A stretch of 64,000 bases of DNA, taken from the NCBI RefSeq assembly GCF_900239345.1, contig NZ_OESZ01000046.1, forward strand, positions 62,001 to 126,000, read 5' to 3'. This stretch comes from Tenacibaculum dicentrarchi. GTDB lineage: Bacteria; Bacteroidota; Bacteroidia; Flavobacteriales; Flavobacteriaceae. The position numbers were made by a program, and so were the translations under genes. How positions within the stretch are numbered: position 1 is the stretch's first letter; each line of letters begins with the position of its first letter. Positions 43,475 through 51,471 of the stretch are shown here, piece by piece. The notes under the pieces were generated by a model. It worked only from the letters and a program-made list of their open reading frames with translations. It made no database searches and was not told the origin of the DNA.

Positions 43475-44164
43475 TTATAAAATGAAATATCCTGTTAATT
43501 GATACCCTAATAATAAAAATCCTGCTGCCATTAAAAGCACATTGGTAATTTTTGAAAATTTTAAAAAACTTTCATAATGTCGCCAGTAAGAAATACACAA
43601 TAAAATTGCGCCTAAAGCTAAAAACTGTCCTATTTCTACGCCTAAATTAAATCCTAATAAATTAACAAGAAGCCCGTCTTTATCTAATTGAAATTCCTGC
43701 AATTTAGTAGCCAAACCCAACCCGTGAAATAACCCGAAAATTAACACGGCTTTTTTAGTGTCAGGCTGTTTATTAAAAAGCGTTTTAAAACCGCCTAAAT
43801 TATCGAATCCTTTATATATTATTGAAAATGCTATAATAGCATCTATCAAAAAAGCATTGATACTCACATCAGTTAATACGCCTAATAATAAAGTAAAACT
43901 ATGTCCAATTGTAAAATAAGTAACATACTTTATAACGTCTTTTGTTTTATACAAAAAGAACAATACTCCTACCAAAAAAAGTAAATGATCATAGCCCGTA
44001 AGCATGTGTTTTGCCCCCATATAAAGGAACGCACCAAAAGAAACTCCTTTATTATTTACTAAAAATAATTGGGTCGTTTCATCTACTCCATGGGCAAAAC
44101 CCGCCAAAGGGATGAGTAGTAAAATTAACAGTAATAATCGGTTTTTTTTTAAATCCATCGTCAT
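43475..44164 (-). CDS. HupE/UreJ-family metal-handling membrane protein
   Basis: A 229-residue membrane protein with a signal-like first segment and six or more hydrophobic helices. The HupE/UreJ_2 family motifs are visible: HGVDE after the first helix, GAKHMLTGYDHLLFLVGV, TIGHSFTLLLGV and FGLFHGLGLA, each bringing His or Asp residues into or near the membrane as likely metal ligands. Family members are tied to nickel or cobalt uptake and, in this subgroup, to RND efflux operons. It starts 4 bases after the adaptor gene (ATG 44164, or ATG 44158) and 10 bases before the anchor gene, so it is clearly in the operon. Metal specificity is inference. Confidence 0.85.
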   Translation of the reverse strand: MTMDLKKNRLLLLILLLIPLAGFAHGVDETTQLFLVNNKGVSFGAFLYMGAKHMLTGYDHLLFLVGVLFFLYKTKDVIKYVTYFTIGHSFTLLLGVLTDVSINAFLIDAIIAFSIIYKGFDNLGGFKTLFNKQPDTKKAVLIFGLFHGLGLATKLQEFQLDKDGLLVNLLGFNLGVEIGQFLALGAILLCISYWRHYESFLKFSKITNVLLMAAGFLLLGYQLTGYFIL

Positions 44165-44168
44165 CTAA

Positions 44169-45371
44169 TTAATGTACATGACCTTCCATGCCACCTGCTT
44201 GTTGTAATAATTTGCCCTTTAAAAAATGAGCACCTTGCGTAACTATTTTAACATCAAAATTATTTCCTTCAATTGTTTTTATAGCTACAAAACCTGTATC
44301 ACTATTCCCTAAAGTTACTTTTAAAGGAATAAATTCTACAGTATTCTCGGCAGCAAATATAAAGCTTTCGCCTTCTTTTTCTATAATTGCAGCCTGAGGA
44401 ATTGCAAATGTTTTTTCGCCATTTAATAATATTTCCGCATTGATAAACATCCCTGATTTTAACACATTTTTTTCATCCTCAAAATGTCCGTGAACATTTA
44501 CCGTTTTTGTTTTATCGTTTATTTTTTGACTAATCAATTTTATAACTCCTTGATATTCTGAGTCAATTCCTGAAGGTTTAAAAACAAATTCATCCCCTTT
44601 TTTAATTTTGGTAATATCCGTTCCAAAAACATTTAATTCGGCGTGCATATGATCGGTGTCAATAATTTCCATCATTTCAGAATTTGCAGCTAAAAACATA
44701 CCTTTATTCAAGTTATTTTCTACCACATAGCCCGAAATTGGCGCTTTTATATACACATATTGTTGAATTCCATTTGTTAAAATGCTACTTGCCGATAAAT
44801 TTGCCATCTTTAATTGTGCTGCATAACTAGCTACCAAACTTTTTGAAGAATTATACATTCCTTCTGCTATTTGAAATGATTTCTTAGAGGTAATTTCGTT
44901 TGCTAACAGCATTTTTTTACGCTCATAATCCGCCTTTGTAACCTTATTATTATTCACTGCCTCTAAATACGAATATTGCAATTTTATAAAATTTGGATGC
45001 TCTAAAACGGCAAGGGTCTGCCCTTTTTTCACCTTATCTCCAGGTAATAAATCGGTTTTATACACAAACGATTCTAAAGGAGCATAAATAGTTGCTTTAC
45101 TTTGCGGAGGCACTTCTATTGTTCCTGTTACGGCAATGCTGTTTCGTATTTTTCGTTGCGTAATTTCGGCTACTTTTATATTTGCAGACGCTACTTGTTC
45201 ACTTGTTAAATGCAATTCATTTTCGGCATGTTTTTCTTCTGATTCTTTATGTTTTATTTCTTTTTCTTCGGATGTATGGTTGTGTCCTTTATGATTTTCT
45301 TTTTTCGAATTACAACTGATAATCGATACTATTGTTATTAATAAACTGATTTTATTGATATATTTTTTCAT
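44169..45371 (-). CDS. RND metal-efflux periplasmic adaptor (CzcB/CusB type)
   Basis: A 400-residue membrane-fusion protein. It is a lipoprotein (lipobox ITIVSIISC, Cys20) with a His-rich N-terminal stretch (HKGHNHTSEEKEIKHKESEEKH) and a second small His cluster at the extreme C-terminus (MEGHVH). The order of domains is typical: barrel-sandwich (VTGTIEVPPQSKATIYAPL ... VKKGQTLAVLEHP), alpha-hairpin (about residues 130-200), then beta-barrel and membrane-proximal domains. It links the RND pump to the outer-membrane channel, here part of the same polypeptide as the pump. It starts 59 bases after the pump gene and precedes hupE by 4 bases. Confidence 0.93.
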   Translation of the reverse strand: MKKYINKISLLITIVSIISCNSKKENHKGHNHTSEEKEIKHKESEEKHAENELHLTSEQVASANIKVAEITQRKIRNSIAVTGTIEVPPQSKATIYAPLESFVYKTDLLPGDKVKKGQTLAVLEHPNFIKLQYSYLEAVNNNKVTKADYERKKMLLANEITSKKSFQIAEGMYNSSKSLVASYAAQLKMANLSASSILTNGIQQYVYIKAPISGYVVENNLNKGMFLAANSEMMEIIDTDHMHAELNVFGTDITKIKKGDEFVFKPSGIDSEYQGVIKLISQKINDKTKTVNVHGHFEDEKNVLKSGMFINAEILLNGEKTFAIPQAAIIEKEGESFIFAAENTVEFIPLKVTLGNSDTGFVAIKTIEGNNFDVKIVTQGAHFLKGKLLQQAGGMEGHVH

Positions 45372-45430
45372 CTTTTTATATTTTTATTTGGCTAAATCGA
45401 CTAAATAAGAGCCGAGCCTTTTAATCTTTA

Positions 45431-48400
45431 TTATTTTTTTGTGTAAAATTCGTAGCTAATTACTGTTTGATTATAATTATGAATCAACAATAAATAATTT
45501 TGCATCACCTGAAAATAAATGTTAAAACTTTGATTGTACTGATACGCATCTATTTCGCCAGATGTATATGCTAATTTTAGTTTTTTAATAAATTTTTCAG
45601 CCTTTATTTTCATTCTGTCAATAGAAGCTAATTCCGTTTTTAAATATTTTATTTGTTCTTGTAAACTTTTAAAATTATTCTGAATAGCTATTTTATTCGC
45701 TTCATTTTCAAAAGTTATTTCTTCGGATATTATTTTTTGTTGTTTAATTTTAGCATTGTTAGACCAAAATGAAATAGGAACATTCAATCCGATATTAAAA
45801 CCTGTATAATCGGTTGCATTTTCTGTTTTTCTATTAACAATCCCAGCTGTTATTTCAGGGAAATAAATTGATTTTGCTACTAAAATATTCTTTTTAGCTA
45901 CTTTTTCTCTTTTAGATAAAATTTCTAAGAATGCCTTTGAAAGGCTATCTTTTTTGATATTATTTTTAAGTAAAACAGCGTTTTTTAGCGTTTTTTTAAT
46001 AGGAAATTTTGTTTCAGGAATTACAGCTGTTTTAATTTGTAATACTTCTTTTAATTTATTTTCTACGGATGTAAAACCCTTATAAATAGTACTTTTTTTA
46101 GATTGAATATCTAAAGATTGTAAGATTGTTAAATCGTTTTCTAAACCTCCTATTTCTCCTGAGTTGTATAATTTATTAGAAATATTTTTAATCAGATTAC
46201 TATTTTTTTCTTGCTCTTTAAGTAATGAAATAAGCCCATATAAATAATTCCATTGCTGATATAAACTTCTAGCATTTCTGATAGTTTCTTTTTTAGAAAT
46301 TTCATTTTCTGAAATAGCTAATTCATGTTTTGCTATTGCTAATTTTCTTTTTTGATGATGTGTTAAAATACCTCCAAAATTCTGATTTGCAGACCATTCT
46401 TTTTCTGATAAACCAGCACTAACTCCAACATCTTGATATTTAATAGCAATAGGATTTAAAGTAATTGCACTTCTAATACCTTCTTTTTTATTAGCGATAT
46501 TTAAATCAGATTTATAATTAGTTACTGATTTTTTTAAAGCGATATTAATAACGTCTTGCTCGCTTAATTTCTGAGGATTTTTGTTTGTTATTTGTGCTTG
46601 AACAAATAAACTTCCTGATAATATAAAGAACAAACTCAGTATTTTTGAACTTATTTTTATTGATTTAGCATTTTTACTTTCAGAAAATAGATATAAAACA
46701 GGTAAAATTAATAAGGTTAATAACGTTGCCGATATTAAACCACCAATAACCACGGTTGCCAATGGTTTTTGCACCTCTGCTCCTGCCGATGCTGAAATAG
46801 CCATCGGTAAAAACCCTAATGAAGCTACCATTGCCGTCATAATTACGGGACGTAATCGAACAGAAGTTCCTTTTTTTATAATTTCTTTTACATCAGTTAT
46901 TCCATTTTTTTTCAAACGATTAAATTCTGCAATTAATACAATTCCGTTTAAAACAGCGACACCAAACAAGGCTATAAATCCTATTCCTGCCGATATTGAA
47001 AAAGGCATATCTCTAAGCCATAAAGCAAAAATCCCACCAATTGCCGACATTGGAATTGCTGTATAAATTAAAAAACTTTGTTTAATCGATTTAAAAGTAA
47101 AATATAAAAGTAAAAAAATTAATAATAAAGCAACAGGAACTGCAATTCCTAATCTTGTACGTGCTTCTTCTAAATTCTTAAAAGTTCCGCCATATGTGAT
47201 ATAATACCCAGTATCAAATTGTATTTTTTTGCTAACTTTTTGTTGTAATTCAGCAACAATACTTGCTACATCACGTCCTCTAACATTAAAACCAACTGTT
47301 ATTCTTCGTTTAGCATCATCTCTTTGTATTTGGTTTGGTCCTGTTTTAAAGCTTACATCAGCAACATTTTCTAACGGAATTTGTACTCCATTATCTGTCA
47401 TTATATATAATTTACGAATATCATTAATATTTGCTCTATTTTCTTTTGACATTCTAACAACCAAATCATAACGTTGTTCACCTTCGTATACTGAACCTGC
47501 TATTTGCCCAGCAAAAGCGGTATTTACAGCCGTATTTACATCAGAAATATTTAAACCATATAGTGCTAATTGGCTTCGTTTATAATCAATAACAATTTGT
47601 TTTAAACCTGTCATTTTTTCGATATACAAATCTTCAGAACCAGCTATATCAGGAATAATTTTCCCTAATTCATTTCCGTATTTTACTAATTTATCTAAAT
47701 CTTCTCCATAAATTTTTAATACAACATCTTGCCTTGCTCCTGTCATCAATTCATTAAAACGCATTTGTATTGGCTGTTGAAATCCGAAATTAACACCTAA
47801 CATATTTTCATCTAATAAATGATTCATTTTTTCGGTCAACTCGTTTTTAGTACGTGCTTTTGTCCAATTACTTTTATCTTTTAAGATGATGATAATATCA
47901 GCAACTTCAACAGGCATTGGGTCTGTAGGTATTTCTGACGAACCAATTCTACTTACAATTTGTTCAATTTCATCAGGAAACTCTGCTAATAATAATTTTG
48001 AAGATTTATTAGTAACATCAATCGTATATGATAATGAACTTCCTGTAGAAACCGTTGCTTGAACCGCTAAATCTCCTTCATCTAAAGATGGAATAAATTC
48101 TGAACCCATATTTTTAAAGGTAAAAAGGCTCCATAAAAAAGTAAGAACAGCAACAATAAGAACCGATTTTTTATAATTTAAAACAAACTCTAAAATAGGT
48201 GTATAAACATTTTGTAATGCTCCTATTATTTTATCAGAAATATTTTTTTTGTCATTATGATGTCTAATTGTTTTCTTTAAAAATAAAGCACTAATCATCG
48301 GAACGTATGTTAATGATAAAATAAATGCTCCTAAAATGGCAAAACTTACGGTTATTGCCATCGGTTTAAACATTTTCCCTTCAATACCAACCAACGCCAA

Positions 48401-49789
48401 AATAGGAAGATATACGATTAAAATAATAATTTCTCCGAAGGCCGCACTCGTTCTAATTTTTGAAGCTGATTGATATACTTCTTCATCCATTTCGGATTGT
48501 GTTAATTTTTTTCCTGATTTCTTCATCACTAAATAATGTAATGTTGCTTCCACAATAATCACCGAACCATCGACTATAATTCCAAAATCAATTGCTCCTA
48601 AACTCATTAAATTTCCTGAAACTCCAAAAAGATTCATCAATATAATAGCAAATAACATTGCTAACGGAATTACCGATGCAACAATTAATCCCGCACGTAA
48701 ATTCCCTAATAATAACACCAAAATAAGAATTACAATTAAAGCTCCTTCAATTAAATTAGTTGATACCGTGCTAATTGCTTTATCGACTAATTTTGTTCTA
48801 TCTAAAAAAGGTTGGATAACAACACCTTCGGGTAAACTTTTTTGAATTTGAGCAACTCGTTTTTTAACACGTTTTATTACTTTTGATGAGTTTGCTCCTT
48901 TTAGCATCATTACAATTCCTCCAACAACTTCTCCTTCGCCATTTCTGGTCATTGCGCCGTATCTGATGGCACTTCCTAATTGTACTTTTCCGATATCTTT
49001 AATTAAAATAGGTGTACCATTTTGAGTATTTTTAATAATAATATTCTGAATATCTTCAGATGATTGAATTAATCCTTGACTTCGGATAAAATATGCCTTC
49101 GGATTTTTATCAATATAAGCACCTCCTGTATTTTGATTATTTTTAGATAAAGCCTCTAAAACTTCGTTGATACTTACACCTAATGTTTGCAATCTTTCGG
49201 GTTGTAAAGCAACTTCGTATTGTTTTAAAAAACCACCAAAACTACTTACATCTGCAATTCCTTTTATTCCTAATAATTGACGGCGAACAATCCAATCTTG
49301 AAGAGAACGCAATTCCATTATTGGAAACTTTTCTTTAAACCCCTCTTTTGTAAATAGCGTATATTGATAAATTTCTCCTAAACCAGTAGTTACAGGTGCC
49401 ATTTCGGGCGAACCAACTCCGTTTGGAATATTATTTTTTGCTTCGTTTAAGCGTTCGCTAATTTGTTGTCTTGCCCAATAAATATCTACATTATCTTTGA
49501 AAACAATGGTTACTACGCTTAATCCGAAACGAGAAAAAGAACGAACTTCTTCAATATTAGGAATACTAGACATGGTCATTTCTATGGGAAATGTTACTAA
49601 TCGTTCTATATCTTGTGCCGATTGTGAAGGTGCTGAAGTAATAATTTGCACCTGATTATTGGTAATATCTGGCACTGCATCAATAGGTAATTGTTTTAGT
49701 GAATAAATTCCCCAACCAATTAATATCAATACAAAAGCGCCAATAATCAATTTATTTTTAATTGAAAATTTTATAATGTTATCTAACAT
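45431..49789 (-). CDS. CzcA-type heavy-metal RND pump fused to a CzcC/TolC-like channel
   Basis: A 1452-residue fusion. Residues 1 to about 1040 are a heavy-metal RND antiporter with twelve transmembrane helices. The proton-relay motif in TM4 is DFGIIVDGSVIIVE with Asp401, Asp407 and Glu414, the divalent-cation (HME-1 to -3) pattern, unlike the GAMxDAA of Cu/Ag pumps; cobalt, zinc, cadmium or nickel is the better guess. Residues about 1080-1452 are an outer-membrane efflux protein (NPQKLSEQDVINIALKKS ... helical hairpins ... LKLAYTSGEIDAYQYNQSF). Between them lies a signal-peptide-like segment, KILSLFFILSGSLFVQAQ, with a predicted cleavage after Ala1065. Such fusions are common in Bacteroidota. 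It is the second gene of the operon after the His-rich protein. Confidence 0.95.
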   Translation of the reverse strand: MLDNIIKFSIKNKLIIGAFVLILIGWGIYSLKQLPIDAVPDITNNQVQIITSAPSQSAQDIERLVTFPIEMTMSSIPNIEEVRSFSRFGLSVVTIVFKDNVDIYWARQQISERLNEAKNNIPNGVGSPEMAPVTTGLGEIYQYTLFTKEGFKEKFPIMELRSLQDWIVRRQLLGIKGIADVSSFGGFLKQYEVALQPERLQTLGVSINEVLEALSKNNQNTGGAYIDKNPKAYFIRSQGLIQSSEDIQNIIIKNTQNGTPILIKDIGKVQLGSAIRYGAMTRNGEGEVVGGIVMMLKGANSSKVIKRVKKRVAQIQKSLPEGVVIQPFLDRTKLVDKAISTVSTNLIEGALIVILILVLLLGNLRAGLIVASVIPLAMLFAIILMNLFGVSGNLMSLGAIDFGIIVDGSVIIVEATLHYLVMKKSGKKLTQSEMDEEVYQSASKIRTSAAFGEIIILIVYLPILALVGIEGKMFKPMAITVSFAILGAFILSLTYVPMISALFLKKTIRHHNDKKNISDKIIGALQNVYTPILEFVLNYKKSVLIVAVLTFLWSLFTFKNMGSEFIPSLDEGDLAVQATVSTGSSLSYTIDVTNKSSKLLLAEFPDEIEQIVSRIGSSEIPTDPMPVEVADIIIILKDKSNWTKARTKNELTEKMNHLLDENMLGVNFGFQQPIQMRFNELMTGARQDVVLKIYGEDLDKLVKYGNELGKIIPDIAGSEDLYIEKMTGLKQIVIDYKRSQLALYGLNISDVNTAVNTAFAGQIAGSVYEGEQRYDLVVRMSKENRANINDIRKLYIMTDNGVQIPLENVADVSFKTGPNQIQRDDAKRRITVGFNVRGRDVASIVAELQQKVSKKIQFDTGYYITYGGTFKNLEEARTRLGIAVPVALLLIFLLLYFTFKSIKQSFLIYTAIPMSAIGGIFALWLRDMPFSISAGIGFIALFGVAVLNGIVLIAEFNRLKKNGITDVKEIIKKGTSVRLRPVIMTAMVASLGFLPMAISASAGAEVQKPLATVVIGGLISATLLTLLILPVLYLFSESKNAKSIKISSKILSLFFILSGSLFVQAQITNKNPQKLSEQDVINIALKKSVTNYKSDLNIANKKEGIRSAITLNPIAIKYQDVGVSAGLSEKEWSANQNFGGILTHHQKRKLAIAKHELAISENEISKKETIRNARSLYQQWNYLYGLISLLKEQEKNSNLIKNISNKLYNSGEIGGLENDLTILQSLDIQSKKSTIYKGFTSVENKLKEVLQIKTAVIPETKFPIKKTLKNAVLLKNNIKKDSLSKAFLEILSKREKVAKKNILVAKSIYFPEITAGIVNRKTENATDYTGFNIGLNVPISFWSNNAKIKQQKIISEEITFENEANKIAIQNNFKSLQEQIKYLKTELASIDRMKIKAEKFIKKLKLAYTSGEIDAYQYNQSFNIYFQVMQNYLLLIHNYNQTVISYEFYTKK

Positions 49790-50109
49790 CTTTTATGTGT
49801 TTAATTCTTGATTTTTAAAAGTTTTGAAGTGTAATTTTTACGATAATTGAATCTTATTATTGATGTAACTTTCTTTAAATAAAAGCTCTAAACAATAGTA
49901 AAAGAGCTGTATGCCTAGCCCCGATTGTAGCATTGTTTGAGCTCCTTTTTTGATTTTTTTCAAAAAAGAGCGAGTGCGAAAAGCGGGAAATTGCTTCAAA
50001 TAAAGTTAATAAAAAGGATGAAAATCGATAAAAATTTACACGAAATAATAACATCACCTCGACTGTTAAACAGCTGAAATAATACGATTATTAAAAAGTA
50101 AAAAAAGAA
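49790..50109. other. Gap between the His-rich gene and the pump gene
   Basis: 320 bases. It holds a small hairpin (AGCTCT at 49884-49889 with AGAGCT at 49903-49908) and hairpin element C (49911-49997). Nothing else is recognisable. If the His-rich gene and the pump are one operon, both hairpins lie inside the mRNA. Confidence 0.5.
49911..49997 (+). repeat. Long-hairpin intergenic element, copy C
   Basis: ATGCCTAGCCCCGATTGTAGCATTG, then GAGCTCCTTTTTTGA facing TCAAAAAAGAGC, then GAGTGCGAAAAGCGGGAAATTGCTTC. It is the same subtype as copy B, with a tighter inner hairpin. Confidence 0.8.
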
Positions 50110-50448
50110 TTAAACTATTGGAGGTTGAAAAAGCTGGTTTAAATAACTAGCGGTATTTAACACTTTATAAAAATGATTTTTCGAGTGTTTTTGAAAGAAT
50201 GTAATAATCTGAAAATTGAATTCAGGCGCAATTACAGCACTTGAAATACCTAAAAAAATACAATGATGATGGTGTTCGGTATTTCTTTCTTCTTCGGTAT
50301 CATTTTGATGATGGGTTTGCAAATGTGCATCGTCCATCGTATTAAAATGTGTGGTTTGGGCATCAGAAAAAATAATAGCATCCGAATGTCCCTGCACCGG
50401 AGGCACAAAGAGCAATAAGGTTAATATGAGGATGCTAATAATTTTCAA
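50110..50448 (-). CDS. Small His-rich exported protein of the efflux locus
   Basis: A 112-residue protein with a signal peptide (MKIISILILTLLLFVPPVQG) and a periplasmic part rich in His, Asp and Glu: a run of histidines is scattered over residues 21-70 (GHSDAI, THFNTMDDAHLQTHHQ, NTEHHHHC). The C-terminus reads LNQLFQPPIV. No enzyme motif is seen. Small His-rich exported proteins of this size often lead metal-transport operons in Bacteroidota, and this one precedes the RND pump by 320 bases. A metal-binding buffer or sensor role is inference. It is similar in size, position and style to the protein at 56134-56454. Confidence 0.65.
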   Translation of the reverse strand: MKIISILILTLLLFVPPVQGHSDAIIFSDAQTTHFNTMDDAHLQTHHQNDTEEERNTEHHHHCIFLGISSAVIAPEFNFQIITFFQKHSKNHFYKVLNTASYLNQLFQPPIV

Positions 50449-50517
50449 TTTATTGATTTAAAAAAATAAATTACAGTAATACTTTGATTAAGCTGCGTTT
50501 TAGTTATTGTATAACGT

Positions 50518-50973
50518 TTAATTCCTGATTTTTTCAGCAATTTTCTTAAGATCATCTTCATTGGCTATTTCGCTATCATGTGATGATAAATAACCTTCGT
50601 ATTTGTCAAAATACTTGGTTTTATTTGAATTGATTGCTTTCCATTCGGACATGTCAGCAGTACCATGCATTGGGAAAAGTTTAGTGTGAGCATGATTTAC
50701 TCCAAAGCCTTCCATCATAAGTCCAGTTCTTCCTACATCTTCAAATTTAGAATCTATTAAAAGTCCAACATTTTTAGAGGCAAGTATTAAATCTGCTAAA
50801 TCAGCGTCAGACAGTTCGAAACAATAGCTAGCTTTATGTTTCTTTGTCGCTACAACAGTGAAACCTAATGTGTTTGGGAATATGGAAAGAAAAGCAATGT
50901 GTTTGTCGTCTTCCCATATGACGTGGGATTTTTCTTCACCTCGGACTATTTTGCAAAAAATACAATCTTCCAT
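50518..50973 (-). CDS. HIT-family nucleotide hydrolase/transferase
   Basis: A 151-residue histidine-triad protein. MEDCIFCKIVRGEEKSHVIWEDDKHIAFL is the standard Hint-like N-terminus with the CxxC that can bind zinc. The triad region reads VNHAHTKLFPMHGT: the first two histidines are present, including the catalytic second one, but the third is Lys. The C-terminal helix is longer than in Hint1. It probably hydrolyses a nucleoside phosphoramidate or dinucleotide; the true substrate is unknown. An exact promoter box lies 20 bases upstream, and the gene is likely monocistronic. Confidence 0.88.
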   Translation of the reverse strand: MEDCIFCKIVRGEEKSHVIWEDDKHIAFLSIFPNTLGFTVVATKKHKASYCFELSDADLADLILASKNVGLLIDSKFEDVGRTGLMMEGFGVNHAHTKLFPMHGTADMSEWKAINSNKTKYFDKYEGYLSSHDSEIANEDDLKKIAEKIRN

Positions 50974-50993
50974 GATTTCTGTTTATGTTACAA

Positions 50994-51001
50994 CAAAGAT
51001 A
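50994..51001 (-). promoter_or_regulatory. -7 promoter box of the HIT gene
   Basis: Minus-strand TATCTTTG, an exact TAnnTTTG match, 20 bases from the ATG. Confidence 0.5.
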
Positions 51002-51007
51002 TAAAAA

Positions 51008-51397
51008 TTATTTATTTAATCGGTCTTTAACGTATTCAACCTTGGTTTTTCCGTGGCGTATTGGTGTTCCATCTTCACCTAAACTAACCATTACAATTTT
51101 GTCTATTTCTATAATTGTTTTGTGGGTAAGCTTGTTGCGTACTTGGCAGTTTAAGGTAATTGAGGTGTTCCCAAATTTTACAACTTCGATGCCAATTTCA
51201 ATAATATCGCCTTGTTTAGCAGAGCTTACAAAATCTATTTCAGACATGAATTTGGTAACCGTTCGGGGTATTTCTAATTGAATAATAGCATAAATTCCTA
51301 ATTCTTCATCAATCCATTGTAATAATCGACCGCCAAATAACGTTCCGTTTGGGTTTAAATCTTCTGGTTTTATCCATTTTCTGGTGTTAAATTTCAT
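51008..51397 (-). CDS. Hotdog-fold acyl-CoA thioesterase
   Basis: A 129-residue protein with the single hotdog domain of the YciA/acyl-CoA thioesterase group. The motif NPNGTLFGGRLLQWIDEELGIYAI, with N-x-x-G-x-x-F-G-G and the catalytic Asp in the central helix, is diagnostic, followed by VSSAKQGDIIEIGIEVVKFGNTSITL. It would hydrolyse acyl-CoA in the cytoplasm, probably as a hexamer; chain-length preference is unknown. It lies between the VWA gene and the HIT gene on the minus strand. Confidence 0.88.
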   Translation of the reverse strand: MKFNTRKWIKPEDLNPNGTLFGGRLLQWIDEELGIYAIIQLEIPRTVTKFMSEIDFVSSAKQGDIIEIGIEVVKFGNTSITLNCQVRNKLTHKTIIEIDKIVMVSLGEDGTPIRHGKTKVEYVKDRLNK

Positions 51398-51471
51398 CTT
51401 TTTAAGTTTTAAATTATATGTACAAAGTACAGGAACAATGCTAAGTTACACAATTAAAAGCGATTCGTTTT

